DNA of 64,000 bases from Populus alba (lineage: Eukaryota > Streptophyta > Magnoliopsida > Malpighiales > Salicaceae): NCBI RefSeq assembly GCF_005239225.2, contig NC_133288.1:17366169-17430168 (forward strand). The letters are read 5' to 3'. Positions 35,965 to 48,404 of this stretch are shown here, in pieces. Positions within the stretch are counted from its first letter, which is position 1. Each line of letters opens with the position of its first letter. The notes beneath the pieces are model-generated. The model was not told where the DNA came from and searched no databases. It worked only from the letters and a program-made list of their open reading frames with translations. Made by a program: the position numbers and the translations under genes.

Positions 35965-36130
35965 TATTTTGCATTGTGGTTAAATAATATTTTTTTAAAA
36001 AAAATATCTTTTTATATTTTTGAATTGTTTTGATATGTCAAAAAATAAATTTTAATAATAAAAAAATATTATTTTGATATATTTCAAGTAAAAAATACTT
36101 TGAAAAACATCTACCACATTCTCCAAAAAC
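35965..36130 (-). repeat. AT-rich dispersed repeat, copy f (reversed)
   Basis: Reverse copy: GTTTTGATATGTCAAAAAAT, ATTATTTTGATATATTTCAA, then TACTTTGAAAAACATCTACC and ACATTCTCCAAAAACATGCC. Confidence 0.6.
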
Positions 36131-37977
36131 ATGCCCTTAATATCAAATCTAACACCACATCATAAGAAATACTTCTAGTAGAATTGAAAGGATGCATGAA
36201 ATTGCAAGGGAAAAAAGAAGAAGCTGGGTGTAGATCTGACTTGCATAAAGATGTTACCCTCTGGTTTATAGCATCCGTTGCTGGCATAGCCGATGCTGCG
36301 ACGAAGCATTGTTTTGAGACAAACAGGAATGCCCTTCCTGCCTATTGTCCCTGCCTAATGACTTGCATAAAGTGTATATGCACATACATCATTTGGCTAA
36401 CGCTTGGGGGTGAAATCATTTTTTTTTTTTTTTTAGTATATATATACTGTTTAAACAGCATTCCAGAACAGCTCCTTCAATCTTAATTGTATGAAAGTTC
36501 ATCACACGATTCATTATACCATTAGCATGCATTAGGCTCTGGATACATCCTTCTCTTCTCCCAACACCACCTTTACCAACTTCCGCAAATTCATCCGACC
36601 ACCATCCTTACCCTCCAAACACTTGCTAGCCTCTGCAGATGATGCCAAAACCCTTTGCTCTGCCGGTCCTGGCCACCAAACCATTCTCCTCCTTGAGCTT
36701 CTCTGCAACCTTATCCATCCCAACACCTACACACACTGTTCGGATGTTGCCTAAAAACTCCTTTAGGGATAGGTTCCCCTATTCCTGGTAGTTCACATAG
36801 AAGGCAATGCTCCCCTCCTCGAAGCTGCAACAGGTCCAGAGGGCATTTAGGCCCTTTTTTTAAAGAGTAGCGGCCTCAAGAGCTATTTGCAGAGCGAACG
36901 CTGCAATTAGCACAGAAACCAACAATCATGTTCTGTGCCCCAAAACTACTGAGAACTACTGAGAAGAAGCCTTAAAATGATATGGGAAATTGCCTATCTG
37001 GGAATCATGCCTCTTGTATTCATGCTACTTGCTAGTCGAGTCACGTAATTGATGGCATATAGCAGCGTTTAAGTGCATATTTAAGGCACTTGAAAAACGC
37101 ATTTATGTATATATTTATTTTTTACGTATTTTTGTACATAGATCTTTAAAAAGTCTTAACTGCCTCTCTTTTACTTCACCGGCAGAGGAATCAACTACTG
37201 TCAAAAGTGGCCTCTTCAATTTCAACGTTTGTAAGGATCAAATTCAAATCATTAAGACTTTAGAATGGAACTTCACACTCTGGTAGGATGAAATTCTCTG
37301 TGTATCACTGCAAGAGCCTTGACAAATCGATGGCACTGACGCGAATCATCACATCCCACCAATTAAACCATCGCCCCATTTTGAGAAGGCACATGGGTGC
37401 GTTCAAGAACAATAATTATGGTAAGAAAAAAAATGCTGTGATGTTGAATATCAGCGAGTGCTGAAAAATCAGCTTCTGTAACTCAAGAATCATTAATTAG
37501 TTGCGCCTGCTAAATGCACAGCAAAACAACCACACCTTTCTGATTGTTTAGTAGATTAAATTCACAAGTTCATGGAATATCATTATTACAATAAAGAAGA
37601 AAATCCCCCACGCCTTCCCCATAACTCAAATACTGAATACTAATAAAGAATAAAAAATGAGAGCAGATTGAAATTCTCACCATCAATGCAATTGCCAAAT
37701 GGTAGTTGAAATTTTCCTGGGGAAGGATTCTATAAATGTTGTAAAACCTGATGTTTCTAGAAGAACCGTTAATTTACACCATCAATTACAACATAAGTTA
37801 TCTTCAATTAGCATATCTCTCAGTTATGAGACTCGGGATTCATGATGTAATGGAGATATTGCACCTAAAGGGTGTAAGATCGACACGGCGTGCAAGAACA
37901 TTTACCTCAAAATCAAAGTCGTATAACTGCCAAATGGTGGGGCTCAAAATAATCAGAGGACGCATCATCAAAGGCAT
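36131..37977. other. intergenic; unassigned coding-like patch at 36530-36850
   Basis: On the minus strand 36530-36850 is GC-richer and partly open in two frames, with segments such as DKVAEKLKEENGLVART in one and GGRMNLRKLVKVVLGEEKD in another. That is what a frame-broken gene relic looks like, but no family is recognised. 37600-37977 should be the 3' UTR of the auxilin-like gene. Confidence 0.35.
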
Positions 37978-40900
37978 TCAAGAGAGCTCCTCCTTACTGA
38001 ACTTGTTCCAAGCTTCCTGTTTAATGAAAAGCAAAAGACAACCTCCAGCAAATGAGAAACGAAGTAGAAAAGCAACTAAAGGCTAGATGTAGCAATTGAA
38101 CCACAGTCAAAAATAATCCACTACCCAGCAATGTAGGTACCTAATTTTGATACTAGGAAATTCATGCTGTACCTTGAGGATATCAAAAACCTTCTCAGAA
38201 GTATATTTTTGTTGAATGGTGGCACCTTTCTGTTGAACCTTGTCAGGATGGACACATAATGTTGCCTTTCTATAGACTTTTTTCACTGAGGTAGAGGTTA
38301 TCAAATCTGTCAGTGAAACTGGTTTCCAATCACACTCAGGCCAAAGCACCTGCTCATCATTCCACATATAAAATAAACATGTTGGTAATTACTTTATGCT
38401 TAATCTAAAACCAAACAGGAAAAAAAAGAATTCATTGAACATTCAATAATAGCTTCGAAACATGAGAATGACACTTCATTTTCCTTTGAACTGAAACCCA
38501 TCACTTCAAGCGACCTCTTAAACAGATAACACAACAAATACACAAGTTCTAGCGAGTCCAATGATGCTGCCAGTGGCCCTCAAAATGTTTTCTTGATAGT
38601 ATGGTTGGCGGTGAAAAAGCATGGACTTTACACCATTAGAACAGTGCCTATAAAGGTACCACAAAAATAGGCATGCATGGAGTGTGGAGGCACTATCATC
38701 ACATCAAAACTCCAACAATAATTTTAACTTCACCATCATAAATACAGATAACCCAACACTTCCAGAAGCAGAACAAATAAAAAGTTGAAGCAAGGCACAA
38801 GACTATTTTAATGGAGCATATCAACATATTAATGTTTCACAGCATTCATTCAGAGCCAGAAATAGTAGTTGTGATCATCAATCCAGAAGCTCACTTCGAA
38901 GACTGGTTCCAAATTCTCACTTCTAAGATGCAAGACCACAGTTTGGTCAGAGACTAATGAGCAATTCAGATATAGAAAGTAACAAATATAAGAGAATAGA
39001 TGCAATACTTTCTTGCCTAGTAAAGTGCTAAAAGTTAAGCAAAAAGATTTACAAATTAAAAAGGCTGTTGTGAAACTCACATGTTGCAATGACGATAGCA
39101 GTGCACGCATATTGCCTTCCTTCCCTGCAGCCCAGTGCTTTATCTGAACATCCATTTTGTCAGCTATCCTCTGCAAATTAATATCAAATATCACCAAAAT
39201 ATTACTCAAAATTAAGAGGTTACATTGCAAAGAAAAAAATAAATATTGGAAGATATAGCCATCACCCTGTTAATCCCAGCCTCACAAAGAGAGAGCAACA
39301 AAGAAATCAATAGATATGATCATTTATGTATGTACCATATGTACATACACATTAGCATATAGAGTGAGTTCTTTACAACTTGTCTTCAACCCCAAAAGAA
39401 GCACCGCAAGCATCCTTACATTGCGCATATGGTGCAAAAAAACCAATAACTTGTAGAGGCAATACACAAAGATCCCACTAAATGCATTGCAAGTCAAGGC
39501 AACTCTGAATTTACTTACACGCCTCTCCTCTTGCTCATGCAAAGTTTGAAGGTCACGCTGGTTCATATCAGCAACTGCTTGTTCCTGTATATAAAACAAT
39601 CCAAAATTGTAGAAATCTTCATCTATGGTGACAAATACAAATTCAATCTACAAAGTAAGAATGCATTCAATTTCATGCTGTCAACTAGGACCATCAGCTA
39701 GGTGCTTTAAATCCGCAAGCAAAGAGTCACAGATATGACTCAATGGCAAGTTATCATTATTACTCTATGCAGGCTCTTACTAAGAAAAGGTGCACAAGAA
39801 GAAGCCGGGTGAGAACTACTGACAAAAACCAGAGAAGGACAAATCATTTCTTCCACCACTGCTGGAAGGAATTTTGTGCAAGATGAAGGTCCTTAATTTA
39901 TGATTATAGCCACTAATCATCAAGTACAAGAGCTCTTAGATACTCCTTTTCTATTCTTATTTCATACATCCACTGATTTCTTTTCACCCTCTATATAAAC
40001 AAACACACAGTATTACTATAATCCTAGAGAAAAAAAATAATTTCATCCAGTCAATATTATAACTCTGGTCGTGTTTGAGAAACAAAGAGTGGAGAAATGA
40101 CAAGAAGGAAAACAGACCATACGATCCCTGGTCCTCTGATGACGATCCCATCTGGCTCTTCTTCTTTCTTCACTTTCCCCTTCAACTTCCTCAAATTCTC
40201 CAGATAATGTGGCATCTTTGGCAGAGTAAAGGTGTCATCATATCAGAAAAAACAATGCATCAAAAGAACATTTCTACTGCAACCACTGAAATCTAATTTC
40301 AATAATAAACTACCTCCAAAAATCAAAGAAAGGTCACCAAGTGCATTTGTTGTGGATGAAGTCTTCCTTATGCCATGTGAGGGGCTCGAAGCCTTTTTAA
40401 AAGGGAATTCAGGCTTTCCATTTCCATTTATCTTTGCATCAAATAGAGGGTCCTAACAAGTCCATCCAAAGTCAAATAAAAACAAGCTACTAGTGTTACA
40501 GAAACCTTTATTCTGGTATCAATAGTTCTTACCGGAACTCCAGACCTTGACTTTGGTACACTGCTGGACCGAGAAACCCTGCCAAAAAATGATTCTAGAT
40601 CATCCACGCTCTCCTTTACTTCCCCAGCATGGTGACCATTAGAGACACTACGAGCATTGTTTTGCATCCTACCCATAGCAAAGTCTTCCAGTTCATCTAT
40701 GGCAGAAACATCCAAAACTTTTCCTGCATCATGGAGCATTGTAACATTATTAAGTTTACAAGAACAGATAAGTAAAGAAATCAAGTTGACCTATTGTTTC
40801 AATTTAAGCCTGAACTAATTTTTACCTGTCTTCAAAACTTGTCCTGGTTTTGGAGGGGGTCTCAATGGTGGGGAACAATTCGATGAAACAGCACGTTCTG

Positions 40901-42122
40901 TTCTTCCAGAATGATTAAACTTACCAAATTCCTCCAGAGGGTCTGTAAACGATTTTGTTGTGGTTGAAGTTTGTTCAAGTACTGCAAAAGGGTCCTCTGA
41001 TGAAGTGAATGCTGGTGTAATTGTATGCATATTTTTTCTGCACCAAAAGTATGATAACAAGAAACGTTCATGGCCATGCCATTACATCATACAGAAAATG
41101 GGGTAACACTATATAGGTCCAATAAAAAAGATTATAAATAGACTAGTAAATCACTATAAAAGGCTTCGAAAAATTTAACTAAATCCATACTAAACAAGAA
41201 ATCTAATGCTCGATTACAAGAACCACTTTGAGGTGTATCATCCTGTCTCAACTTTAAGGCCATTAAACTACCATCTCATCATTTTCTTGAGAATGTGTGA
41301 CCAGTAAAATAACCTGTCATGCCCACAAGTATTCATACATGAAGCACAAGATTTATTATAGTATGCAAATATTTCCCTACACATACAAACCAATAACAGA
41401 AAATATAAACTAAAGCATTGGCATTTAGTTAACCAAACAACTAAGCAAATAATCGATGAAAGCATCAATTAAGCATGTAATCAATGAAAGCGTCAAGTTT
41501 CCCCATAACGAGACACATACTCTTTCCTTGATGAGTTGCTGGGACCAAACCCAGGTATCAAATCATCAAAACCAACAGATCCATTACGGCTCGGAGGCTT
41601 CAATTTTGTGCCGAAACCCCCCAACAAATCTTTGACTGGTGAACTTTGCTTGGCGGCCTTTGAAGAAGAAGTAAACGCCCCAAAAATATCATCATCCTCA
41701 CTGTTGTTGTTATTGCTATTGCTATTAACTGATGAACTAGACCCATTTAACCCACCAAATATATCATCAACAAAAGACGATTGCACACTCGAACTTTTAG
41801 TACTTGAAAAGACAGAATCAAAATCGAAACCAAACCCAGTACTCGTCTGTTTTGAATTCTTTTGAAAACCAAAAATGTCAAAATCATCACCAAAATTCTG
41901 GGATTTTGAATTGCTAAAGAGAGTTTCGTGATCCTCCATGAAAGACCCATTATATGATTTGGAGTTATAAGTTGATTTAGAAGAATATGAGTTGGATTTC
42001 GGGTTTGAAGAAGGGAAATCTCGAGTTTGGGCGTTATTGGGTCCTCTCGATGCAGACATTGGAGCCGATTTTCCTTGCGGTTTTAACCCAAAACGTTCTG
42101 TTAACACACCAAACTCGTCCAT
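37978..42122 (-). CDS. auxilin-like J-domain protein
   Basis: Nine exons on the minus strand: 42122-41521, 41037-40826, 40723-40533, 40452-40314, 40215-40118, 39584-39519, 39170-39081, 38349-38173 and 38016-37978. All junctions are GT-AG and keep frame, giving 1614 nt or 537 residues. The N-terminus is [20 protein letters not shown]; it is followed by a long Ser/Asn-rich disordered region with clathrin- and adaptor-type short motifs ([23 protein letters not shown]). Then comes an Arg/Glu-rich helical stretch ([17 protein letters not shown]), and [20 protein letters not shown] leads into the C-terminal J domain with HPD at about residues 500-502. The last 13-codon exon encodes [12 protein letters not shown] and a stop. 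Auxilins recruit Hsc70 through HPD to uncoat clathrin vesicles. Length and architecture match the shorter plant auxilin-related proteins (At1g21660-like, from memory). Confidence 0.93.
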
Positions 42123-42438
42123 TCTGGAAAAAAAAAAAAAAAAATGAGCTATTATTTTTAATCAGTTCTGAGAAATGGGTTTTTTGATCTATAAGAAAAG
42201 ACAAAGAAATTGGAGTGGAATTGAAGCAAATGAAAGGAGGATCTTGGAAACAGGGGAATTTTTCTTTTCCCTTTTCTTTTTCTTCTGTTGAAAAAAAAAA
42301 AGGAAAAGGAATTAAAAGGTGAAAGAGGGCATCAGGTGGTGTAGACAAAATGGCGGGAGTTGGGTGATAAATAGAAACAGAGAGGAGAAAATTTTCCGGG
42401 ATTTGTAAGAGAAATTTTAGATTTCAGGGGTCCTTCTG

Positions 42439-42474
<36 letters not shown>

Positions 42475-44322
42475 ACATTTTCTGATTATGTGCCTGTCTC
42501 TGTCTGTGCTTCTGGGAACTGCCTAGGCGGTGGGTGGAAATGTGGAAGCAGCTCCATTTTGACTTCTGAGTGGTTTCACGACTCCAAAGTTTATTATAAA
42601 TCCTTCATCTTCTTTATGATTATCATTTATTTTTCCCATCACTGTTGAATTTTGTTAAATCTCTCCCTGATGTCTCCAAAAACAAATTGATACACACACA
42701 CACACACGCTCAAATGGATTTTTTTTCTTTTATTTTCATCGAAAAGGAATTTTGGATCCTCTCATTAAATATGATTAATCATGTTTTTAAATCATTCTAT
42801 TATTTTTAAATTTAATGGTTTGAATTAAATAAAAAACAATATATAATTAAATTGTTGCCATTATTATTATGCTCCAAATTATATTTATTTAATGTATACT
42901 CACAATTTAAATTTAATGAATATAATAAAATAAGAGAAGGAAATGACCTTAATTCAAAAAACAATATGCGATCAAAATTTTCAATAAATATTAAATTAAA
43001 AAAAATAACAATTGGATTTTTAGGATAGTTTATTGTCATAAATAGAATCCAAGAAATTTATATAGAGACTAAAACAATTCATTGATAAATATGAAATTTG
43101 TCTTTGAACTAGTTAGAAATTCACTAAGAATTATCAATTATAAGAACAAAAAAACTATGATTGCCTCATTAACTTTAATAAGTGAATTTTGATTTTCTTG
43201 TGATTTTATAATTATTATTTAGATATTATTTGGAATTATGATTGGAATTATTTTAAAAAAAAAAATTTGTTAGAAGATATATTAAAAAAAATATTTTTAA
43301 AAAATACTTTTAATATTATCATTTTAAAATTCTAAAAATATTTAAAAAATAATTTTAAATAAATAAAAATAAAAATTCTAAAACATACAGTTCGATTTCC
43401 AATCTATTTTTATACTTTCAGTAAATTGTTTCCCATTTATCTTTATACTTTAATCTATTTTTCAATAAATTATTTTATTAAATATTTTTATATAAAAATG
43501 ATAAAAATATCCTCATATAAAAAAACTTAAATCTAATTTAATTTATTTAAAGAAATAAATTATTTAAGCAAAAAAAAGAATTTGCCACTTTGTGCTAAAA
43601 TTTGTTTTTTCCTTTTAATATTTGTTTTTTAAAATAAATCAGCTTGTGTTTGAGCTTATCATGTGATGGAATTTCATTAAACTTAAATGAAAATATTATT
43701 ATTTTAATATATTTTTAAATAAAAAATATTTTAAAAGATAACTACTGTAACATTAAATACCTTTAAAACTTTAAAATTGTAAGTTCGCTTGAAAGCTCAT
43801 GGTCTCTACTTGTAAAAACTTGGATAGTAAAACGAAGCCACTAGGAGGGTGAGAAAATCAATTGAATTATTTAAAATATTCATGAAAAAAATAATTCAAA
43901 ATTAATTAAATCTGATGCTTTTATTTTATTTTATAATTTTAGTTAGGAAATTAAAAAATAAAAATTATTTCAGTTTCAAAAATCAAAACTGAAAAAGCCA
44001 AAATCAAACCTAAGAAAAAAAAACTTACAAAAAACTAAAAGCTCGTTTTAGATTAAAAGCTCATTAAATCAAATTCTACCTTAATTGAAAATTTTATGGA
44101 TTAAATTGAATTTATTTAATTTTTTAAAATATAAAAATAAATCAAACCACTCACCCTCGTCAACCGAAGCTTGGTCTTCCACTGTCGTCTCCCAGGTCTC
44201 CGCCATGCCTCTCGTTGGCTATTGACTTTTGGAGGACTCCATTTTTATCGTAATAAAACTAGATAATTAGCTGGTGTTTCGCTCTCAGTTGGATTAAAAT
44301 CTTTTACATTGTAATTAATATA
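42123..44322. other. 5' flank of the auxilin-like gene and AT-rich intergenic DNA
   Basis: First 400 bp are the likely 5' UTR and promoter on the minus strand. The remainder is AT-rich; 43235-43400 and 43675-43760 resemble decayed AT-rich dispersed repeats. No gene seen. Confidence 0.5.
42444..42473. repeat. (CT)n microsatellite
   Basis: Fifteen CT units, (GA)n on the auxilin-like gene's strand, about 320 bp upstream of its start codon and possibly in its 5' UTR or core promoter. A short (AC)8 run follows at 42692-42707. Confidence 0.95.
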
Positions 44323-44775
44323 CCGTTTCTTTTTAGTATATTGTATTCAAAAAATTATAATTTTACTATCTCTACATCACCTATTATTAAAAAAAGAGTC
44401 CCTACGTAAAAACAAATTGAAAATTTTTATAAAATTGGCTTTTCTACTGTGTTTTTCCGTTTCTTTTTACTAAATTGTATTCAAAAAATTATAATTTTAC
44501 TATTTTTACAACACCTATTATTTAAAAAATAGTACTATGTTAAAAAAAAATTGAAAAAATATATAAAATTTCCTTTTCTACTGTGTTTTACCATTTCTTT
44601 TTAGTATATTGTATTCAAGAAATTATAATTTTACTACCTCTACATCACCTATTATTGAAAAAATAGTACCTACGTAAAAAAAAAGATTGAAAAAACTTAT
44701 AAAATTGCCTTTTCAACAGTGATTTACCTTTTCTTTTTAGTATATTGAATTCAAAAAATTATAATTTTAAATAGA
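44323..44775. repeat. 134-bp tandem repeat, about 3.4 copies
   Basis: Units begin CCGTTTCTTTTTAGTATATT at 44323, 44457, 44591 and 44727 (with substitutions), spaced 134, 134 and 136 bp, each continuing with TCAAAAAATTATAATTTTAC and TACATCACCTATTATT. The last copy is cut short just before the pseudogene start at 44787. Confidence 0.88.
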
Positions 44776-44786
44776 AGTGTGTAGAA

Positions 44787-45440
44787 ATGGCAGGTTCTTC
44801 AAGTCATCACATAAAAAATATTTGTGTTTTCGGTGGATCTAGTCCTGGGAAGGAAATAGAGTTTTTAGAATCAGCAAATCATCTTGGTCAAGTACTAGCT
44901 GAAAGAAAGATTCATTTAATGTATAGGAGAGGTAGCCTTAGGTTAATGAGGGGATTGTCAATAGCTGTATTTTTAGGAGGTAGTCAAGTTTTGGGAGTCG
45001 TTTCTAAAGCTTTAGCAAAAAGAGACATCATTGGAAAAACAATTGGAGAGAAACTACAGGTCCCCACAATGTCTGATCGACTGAATACAATGTTTAACCA
45101 TGTTGATGCCTTCATTGCCTTACCAAGTGGTCTGGGCATATTGGAAGAGATCTTTCATATTTCCTTTTGGGCCCAACTGCACATTCACTGTAAACCCATA
45201 GGTCTATTAAATGTTAATGGTTTTTATGATAAGTTGTTGTCTTTTCTTAATCATGTTGTGGAATAGAAATTTCTAACATCTTCGGTACGACAAATCATAA
45301 TCTCTGCTGTTACTGATGAACAATTGATTGACCAACTACAATCTTTCATCCCTGTAATTAATCTCTCAATGAGTCACATAAATTGGTCAACTAGGGAAAG
45401 CCGTAAAAAGCTTAGATTGGATTTGAGCCTTCGTTTGTAA
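44787..45440 (+). pseudogene. LOG-family (cytokinin riboside 5'-monophosphate phosphoribohydrolase) pseudogene
   Basis: One uninterrupted exon of 217 codons with an internal TAG at 45264-45266; the frame continues in register to TAA at 45438-45440 (LDLSLRL). LOG enzymes release active cytokinin bases from their nucleotides in the cytosol. The fold is recognisable: CVFGGSSPG near the start, GGSQVLGVVSKAL, DAFIALPSGLGILEE and KPIGLLNVNGFYDKLLSF. However, the two signature motifs are broken: the GGGS loop reads YRRGSLRLMR, and PGGxGTxEE reads PSGLGILEE. LOG genes normally have several introns, so the intronless form suggests a retrocopy, though no poly(A) tail or flanking repeats are clear. The 134-bp array lies directly upstream. 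Confidence 0.85.
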
Positions 45441-47460
45441 AAAATTTGTGTCTTTTGGTTTTATTATTGTGTTTTGTTGTTTCTTATATTTGTTTAAGTG
45501 TGTTTCAGGTTTGTCAGTGTTCGTTGTTTCAAGTGATGTCTTATATACTCTATCTTTCTACCTTAGGTCATTGAGGACAATGTCTTGGTTTAGTTGGGGG
45601 GAAAGGGTAGTAGTTGATATAAAAAAACAAAATTTAACTAACTGTGTTTTCTATTTCATAAACCATTTACAAAAACTATTGTTACTAGGATGGCAGAGTA
45701 AAGGAGTTCTTTTGTTAAAGTGACTTTTGAGACGCATCTTAGTAAACATTCTTAACAAGGTCTATCAGAATACTTCTTGAAATATTCAGGTTTACAAACT
45801 CTCACATTGTTATCACTTAATTCTGCTCATATACTCATTTAACAAGTCTTCTTAAACCTTCATTCACACACACACTTTAACATATGATTGTGGGTTGCAC
45901 ATTGGATTATTACATTATTTATGTTCTTTTGTTAAAGATAACAACTAAGAAAAATAGATAGTATATAATTTGCAAAAAACAAAAAAATTAACGATAATAA
46001 AAACGTAGATAAGTTTGGTTTCGTAGCCTCCCTAACCTAAGCAATTAAGCCCAAATGGGTGTTTTAACACTTAATACCATAAAGTCAACTAACTTTGGAG
46101 CTATTGGCCCAACGCTTGTTACATGGGTTGAGGAGAAAAGCTTAAAGGAATCAAACATTGCACAATCTACATATCAATATCTGCAACCTGAGTTACTAAG
46201 CCCGTAAGGGTGTCTCAACACCTAATATCCTAAAACCAACTGGTCTAGGAGTCATTAGCCAAAAGCTCGTTACATGGGTTAAAGATGCATTGTATTTTAA
46301 GTTATATGTATATGTGTGTGTGTGTGTATTAAAAAAAAAAAACAAGATAATAATCCTAACCCAAGGAAGTTAACCTTAAATATTAGAACAAAAATTTTAT
46401 TTTCTTCCAAGTAAAGCCCCATAACTATGTGTTGATATATTGAGCACAAAGAAAAGGTTTATTAATATCTTGTTTAAGAGGTATTGAGCATATATATAAA
46501 TTTAAAAAGAATTTATTTATCTGGATAGATTAATGGATGTTGAATGATGAATGACTTGCTTTGTAGAATTTACAAATTGTTTTTCTATTTTAAATCTTTG
46601 ATTACTAAGGACTAGTAACAAGCTGTTTGGGGGGTGTGATTAGTACTTAAAAGTGTATTTTTATCAAGATTTTATATCATCATTTTACAGTTGAAGTATC
46701 ATTAACTCTTTAACTAAAGCATGTTTTATAATAACATATCTAATAATATAAGATACCTTTAATTTATGATAAATGTTCATCTTAAATGCAGGCCTATCAC
46801 ATAAATAAAAGGATTGATTGATGAGTTTACATACTAAAATTGAAAGGACAAAGAGAGGGCCAAACTTAGAAAAAAGATGTTGGTGCATTCCAAACTGGAA
46901 CACTATTCGGTAATTGGGTCATATCTGGAGCTGTAGGTCTCGAATTTAGGTCTTCTTTATATGGATGGAAAGGTACGACATAAGCCCACAACTTTAATGG
47001 GAGTCCAAGATTTAAAAACGCTGTTTTCAAGTCCAAATTATAGAAACAACGGAGAAGTCTGAATCTGTCCTTCAGCCTAGATAAAGTTTTTGAGGATTTT
47101 TAAGAAGGATCCTTCGGTCAGGGTATTTTGATATTGTTTTTCCCTGATCATTAGTGTTGATGGGGGGCCTTCAATCCCTTGTTTCTTTTCCTTCATCAAC
47201 AGATGGAACGGACCAATGAAAATTGCCATGATGGGAATGGCCCGTCGATTGAAAAAGTGGAAGGCACAATGGGTAGTGGTGAGGTATATTGGCTCTACCA
47301 GACTTCAAGATGGGTATAGCCCAATTTGGAGCTCTACCTATTTTTGGATGACACCTCCCGAGGGTGTAAATGAAAAACCCCTCTTGTCCCCAGAGAAGGA
47401 GGGGGTTTATCGCGTGTTATCCGACCTCCATATTGAGTATGACATCAATTGTATGGCTTG
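45441..47460 (+). other. probable Ty3/gypsy 3'-region debris
   Basis: CATTGAGGACAATGTCTTGG followed by TTTAGTTGGGGGG (45574 on), and a second GTTTGGGGGGTGTGATTAG near 46624, are phrases typical of the stretch between pol and the 3' LTR in plant Athila/Tat-like gypsy elements. Text around 46920 (GGTCATATCTGGAGCTGTAG) fits such LTRs too. No paired LTR or pol domain is visible, so this is a weak family call. The open frame at 47216-47461 is unrecognised. Confidence 0.35.
46022..46285. repeat. two-copy degenerate direct repeat, about 150 bp apart
   Basis: CTAAGCAATTAAGCCCAAAT and TGAGTTACTAAGCCCGTAAG begin two similar units, both continuing GGGTGT..AACAC.TAATA and ending GCTTGTTACATGGGTT or GCTCGTTACATGGGTT. 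Confidence 0.7.
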
Positions 47461-47904
47461 AGGACTATACAGCCTGTTGGGCAATTACATGTCTTGTGTA
47501 GAATAAACAAAATTAAATTTTAAATTAATTGACAAGAGAATAATATAAAAGACAAGTAAATTCAATCATACAAGAGTACACATGAAATTTAAATGGTTTA
47601 GTAACTTAAGCTAATTCCATGAGAGATATGATAAAAAAAAAAAATCACTATGAGAAAGTTACAAAAAAAATATCATCTCACTAAAAATTTTAGAGTAACC
47701 CAAAAATATCATCGCTTTCATTTTACTGCAGCTTTTATCCAATCACCATCGTTGCAGCTTTTCCATTTTTCAATAGCCAAACCCATCTTAAGGAGTTATT
47801 ACAATATGATCTGAGCGGTTTTTTTATTAGGTTATTTATTTTTTATAAACGTATGGGACATGGCAGTGGACCATGTCCAAAGTATGGTAGGTCCCGCAAC
47901 CGTC
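47461..47904. other. intergenic, nothing recognised
   Basis: No supported feature. Confidence 0.55.
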
Positions 47905-48030
47905 CCGGACCCAATACACTTAGACTTGGCGGTCAGCCAAGTCCAAGGCAGTGTGAGTCCCGTATGAATGCCGGACCCAGTATACTTGGACTTGGCAGTT
48001 AGTCAAGTCCAAGTGTATTGGGTCCGACAG
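47905..48030. repeat. 66-bp direct duplication containing an inverted repeat
   Basis: CCGGACCCAATACACTTAGA at 47905 and CCGGACCCAGTATACTTGGA at 47971 start two direct copies. The end of the second copy (48003-48025) is also the reverse complement of 47907-47929 with two mismatches, so the segment can fold as well as align in tandem. Confidence 0.8.
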
Positions 48031-48208
48031 GCATTTCAGACCCAAGACATTGGGATTTAACACAGCCAAACCCAAGATAATAACCGACCTCCTTTAGGTC
48101 AAAACTCAGAAGAACTCTAGTCTCTTTTCTAGGATCATCAACCAACACATGGTAGTGTGTATGTCTGCTAGTTCCCTACAAGTATAGATGCTTGTCGGAC
48201 CCAAAGTT

Positions 48209-48404
48209 CATCAACCATTGTCCCGATCATCCATTCGGATGTCTTTAGCCGAAGCTAATCAATCATTTGTCCTGGTCATCCCCTCGGATGCCATTAGTCA
48301 ACGCTAATCAATCGTTTGTCCTGGTCATCCATTCGGATACCATTAGCCGAAGCTAATCATTCATTTGTCCCGGTCATCCCCTCGAATGCCTTTAGCCGAC
48401 GCTA
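48209..48404. repeat. 49-bp tandem repeat, four copies, alternating types
   Basis: Units of the form TTTGTCCTGGTCATCCATTC followed by GGATGCCATTAGCCGAAGC. The GGAT/GAAT mark falls at 48237, 48286, 48335 and 48384, exactly 49 bp apart. Copies 1 and 3 share CCATTCGGAT and GCCGAAGC; copies 2 and 4 share CCCCTCG and an ACGCTAA ending, so the true unit may be a 98-bp dimer. Confidence 0.88.

Noticed and set aside
36530..36850. Possible enzyme gene on the minus strand
   Set aside because: Segments are open in different frames with stops between them, and no family motif is recognisable; kept only as an unassigned coding-like patch.
47216..47461. 81-codon open frame
   Set aside because: No recognisable domain and located in probable transposon debris.
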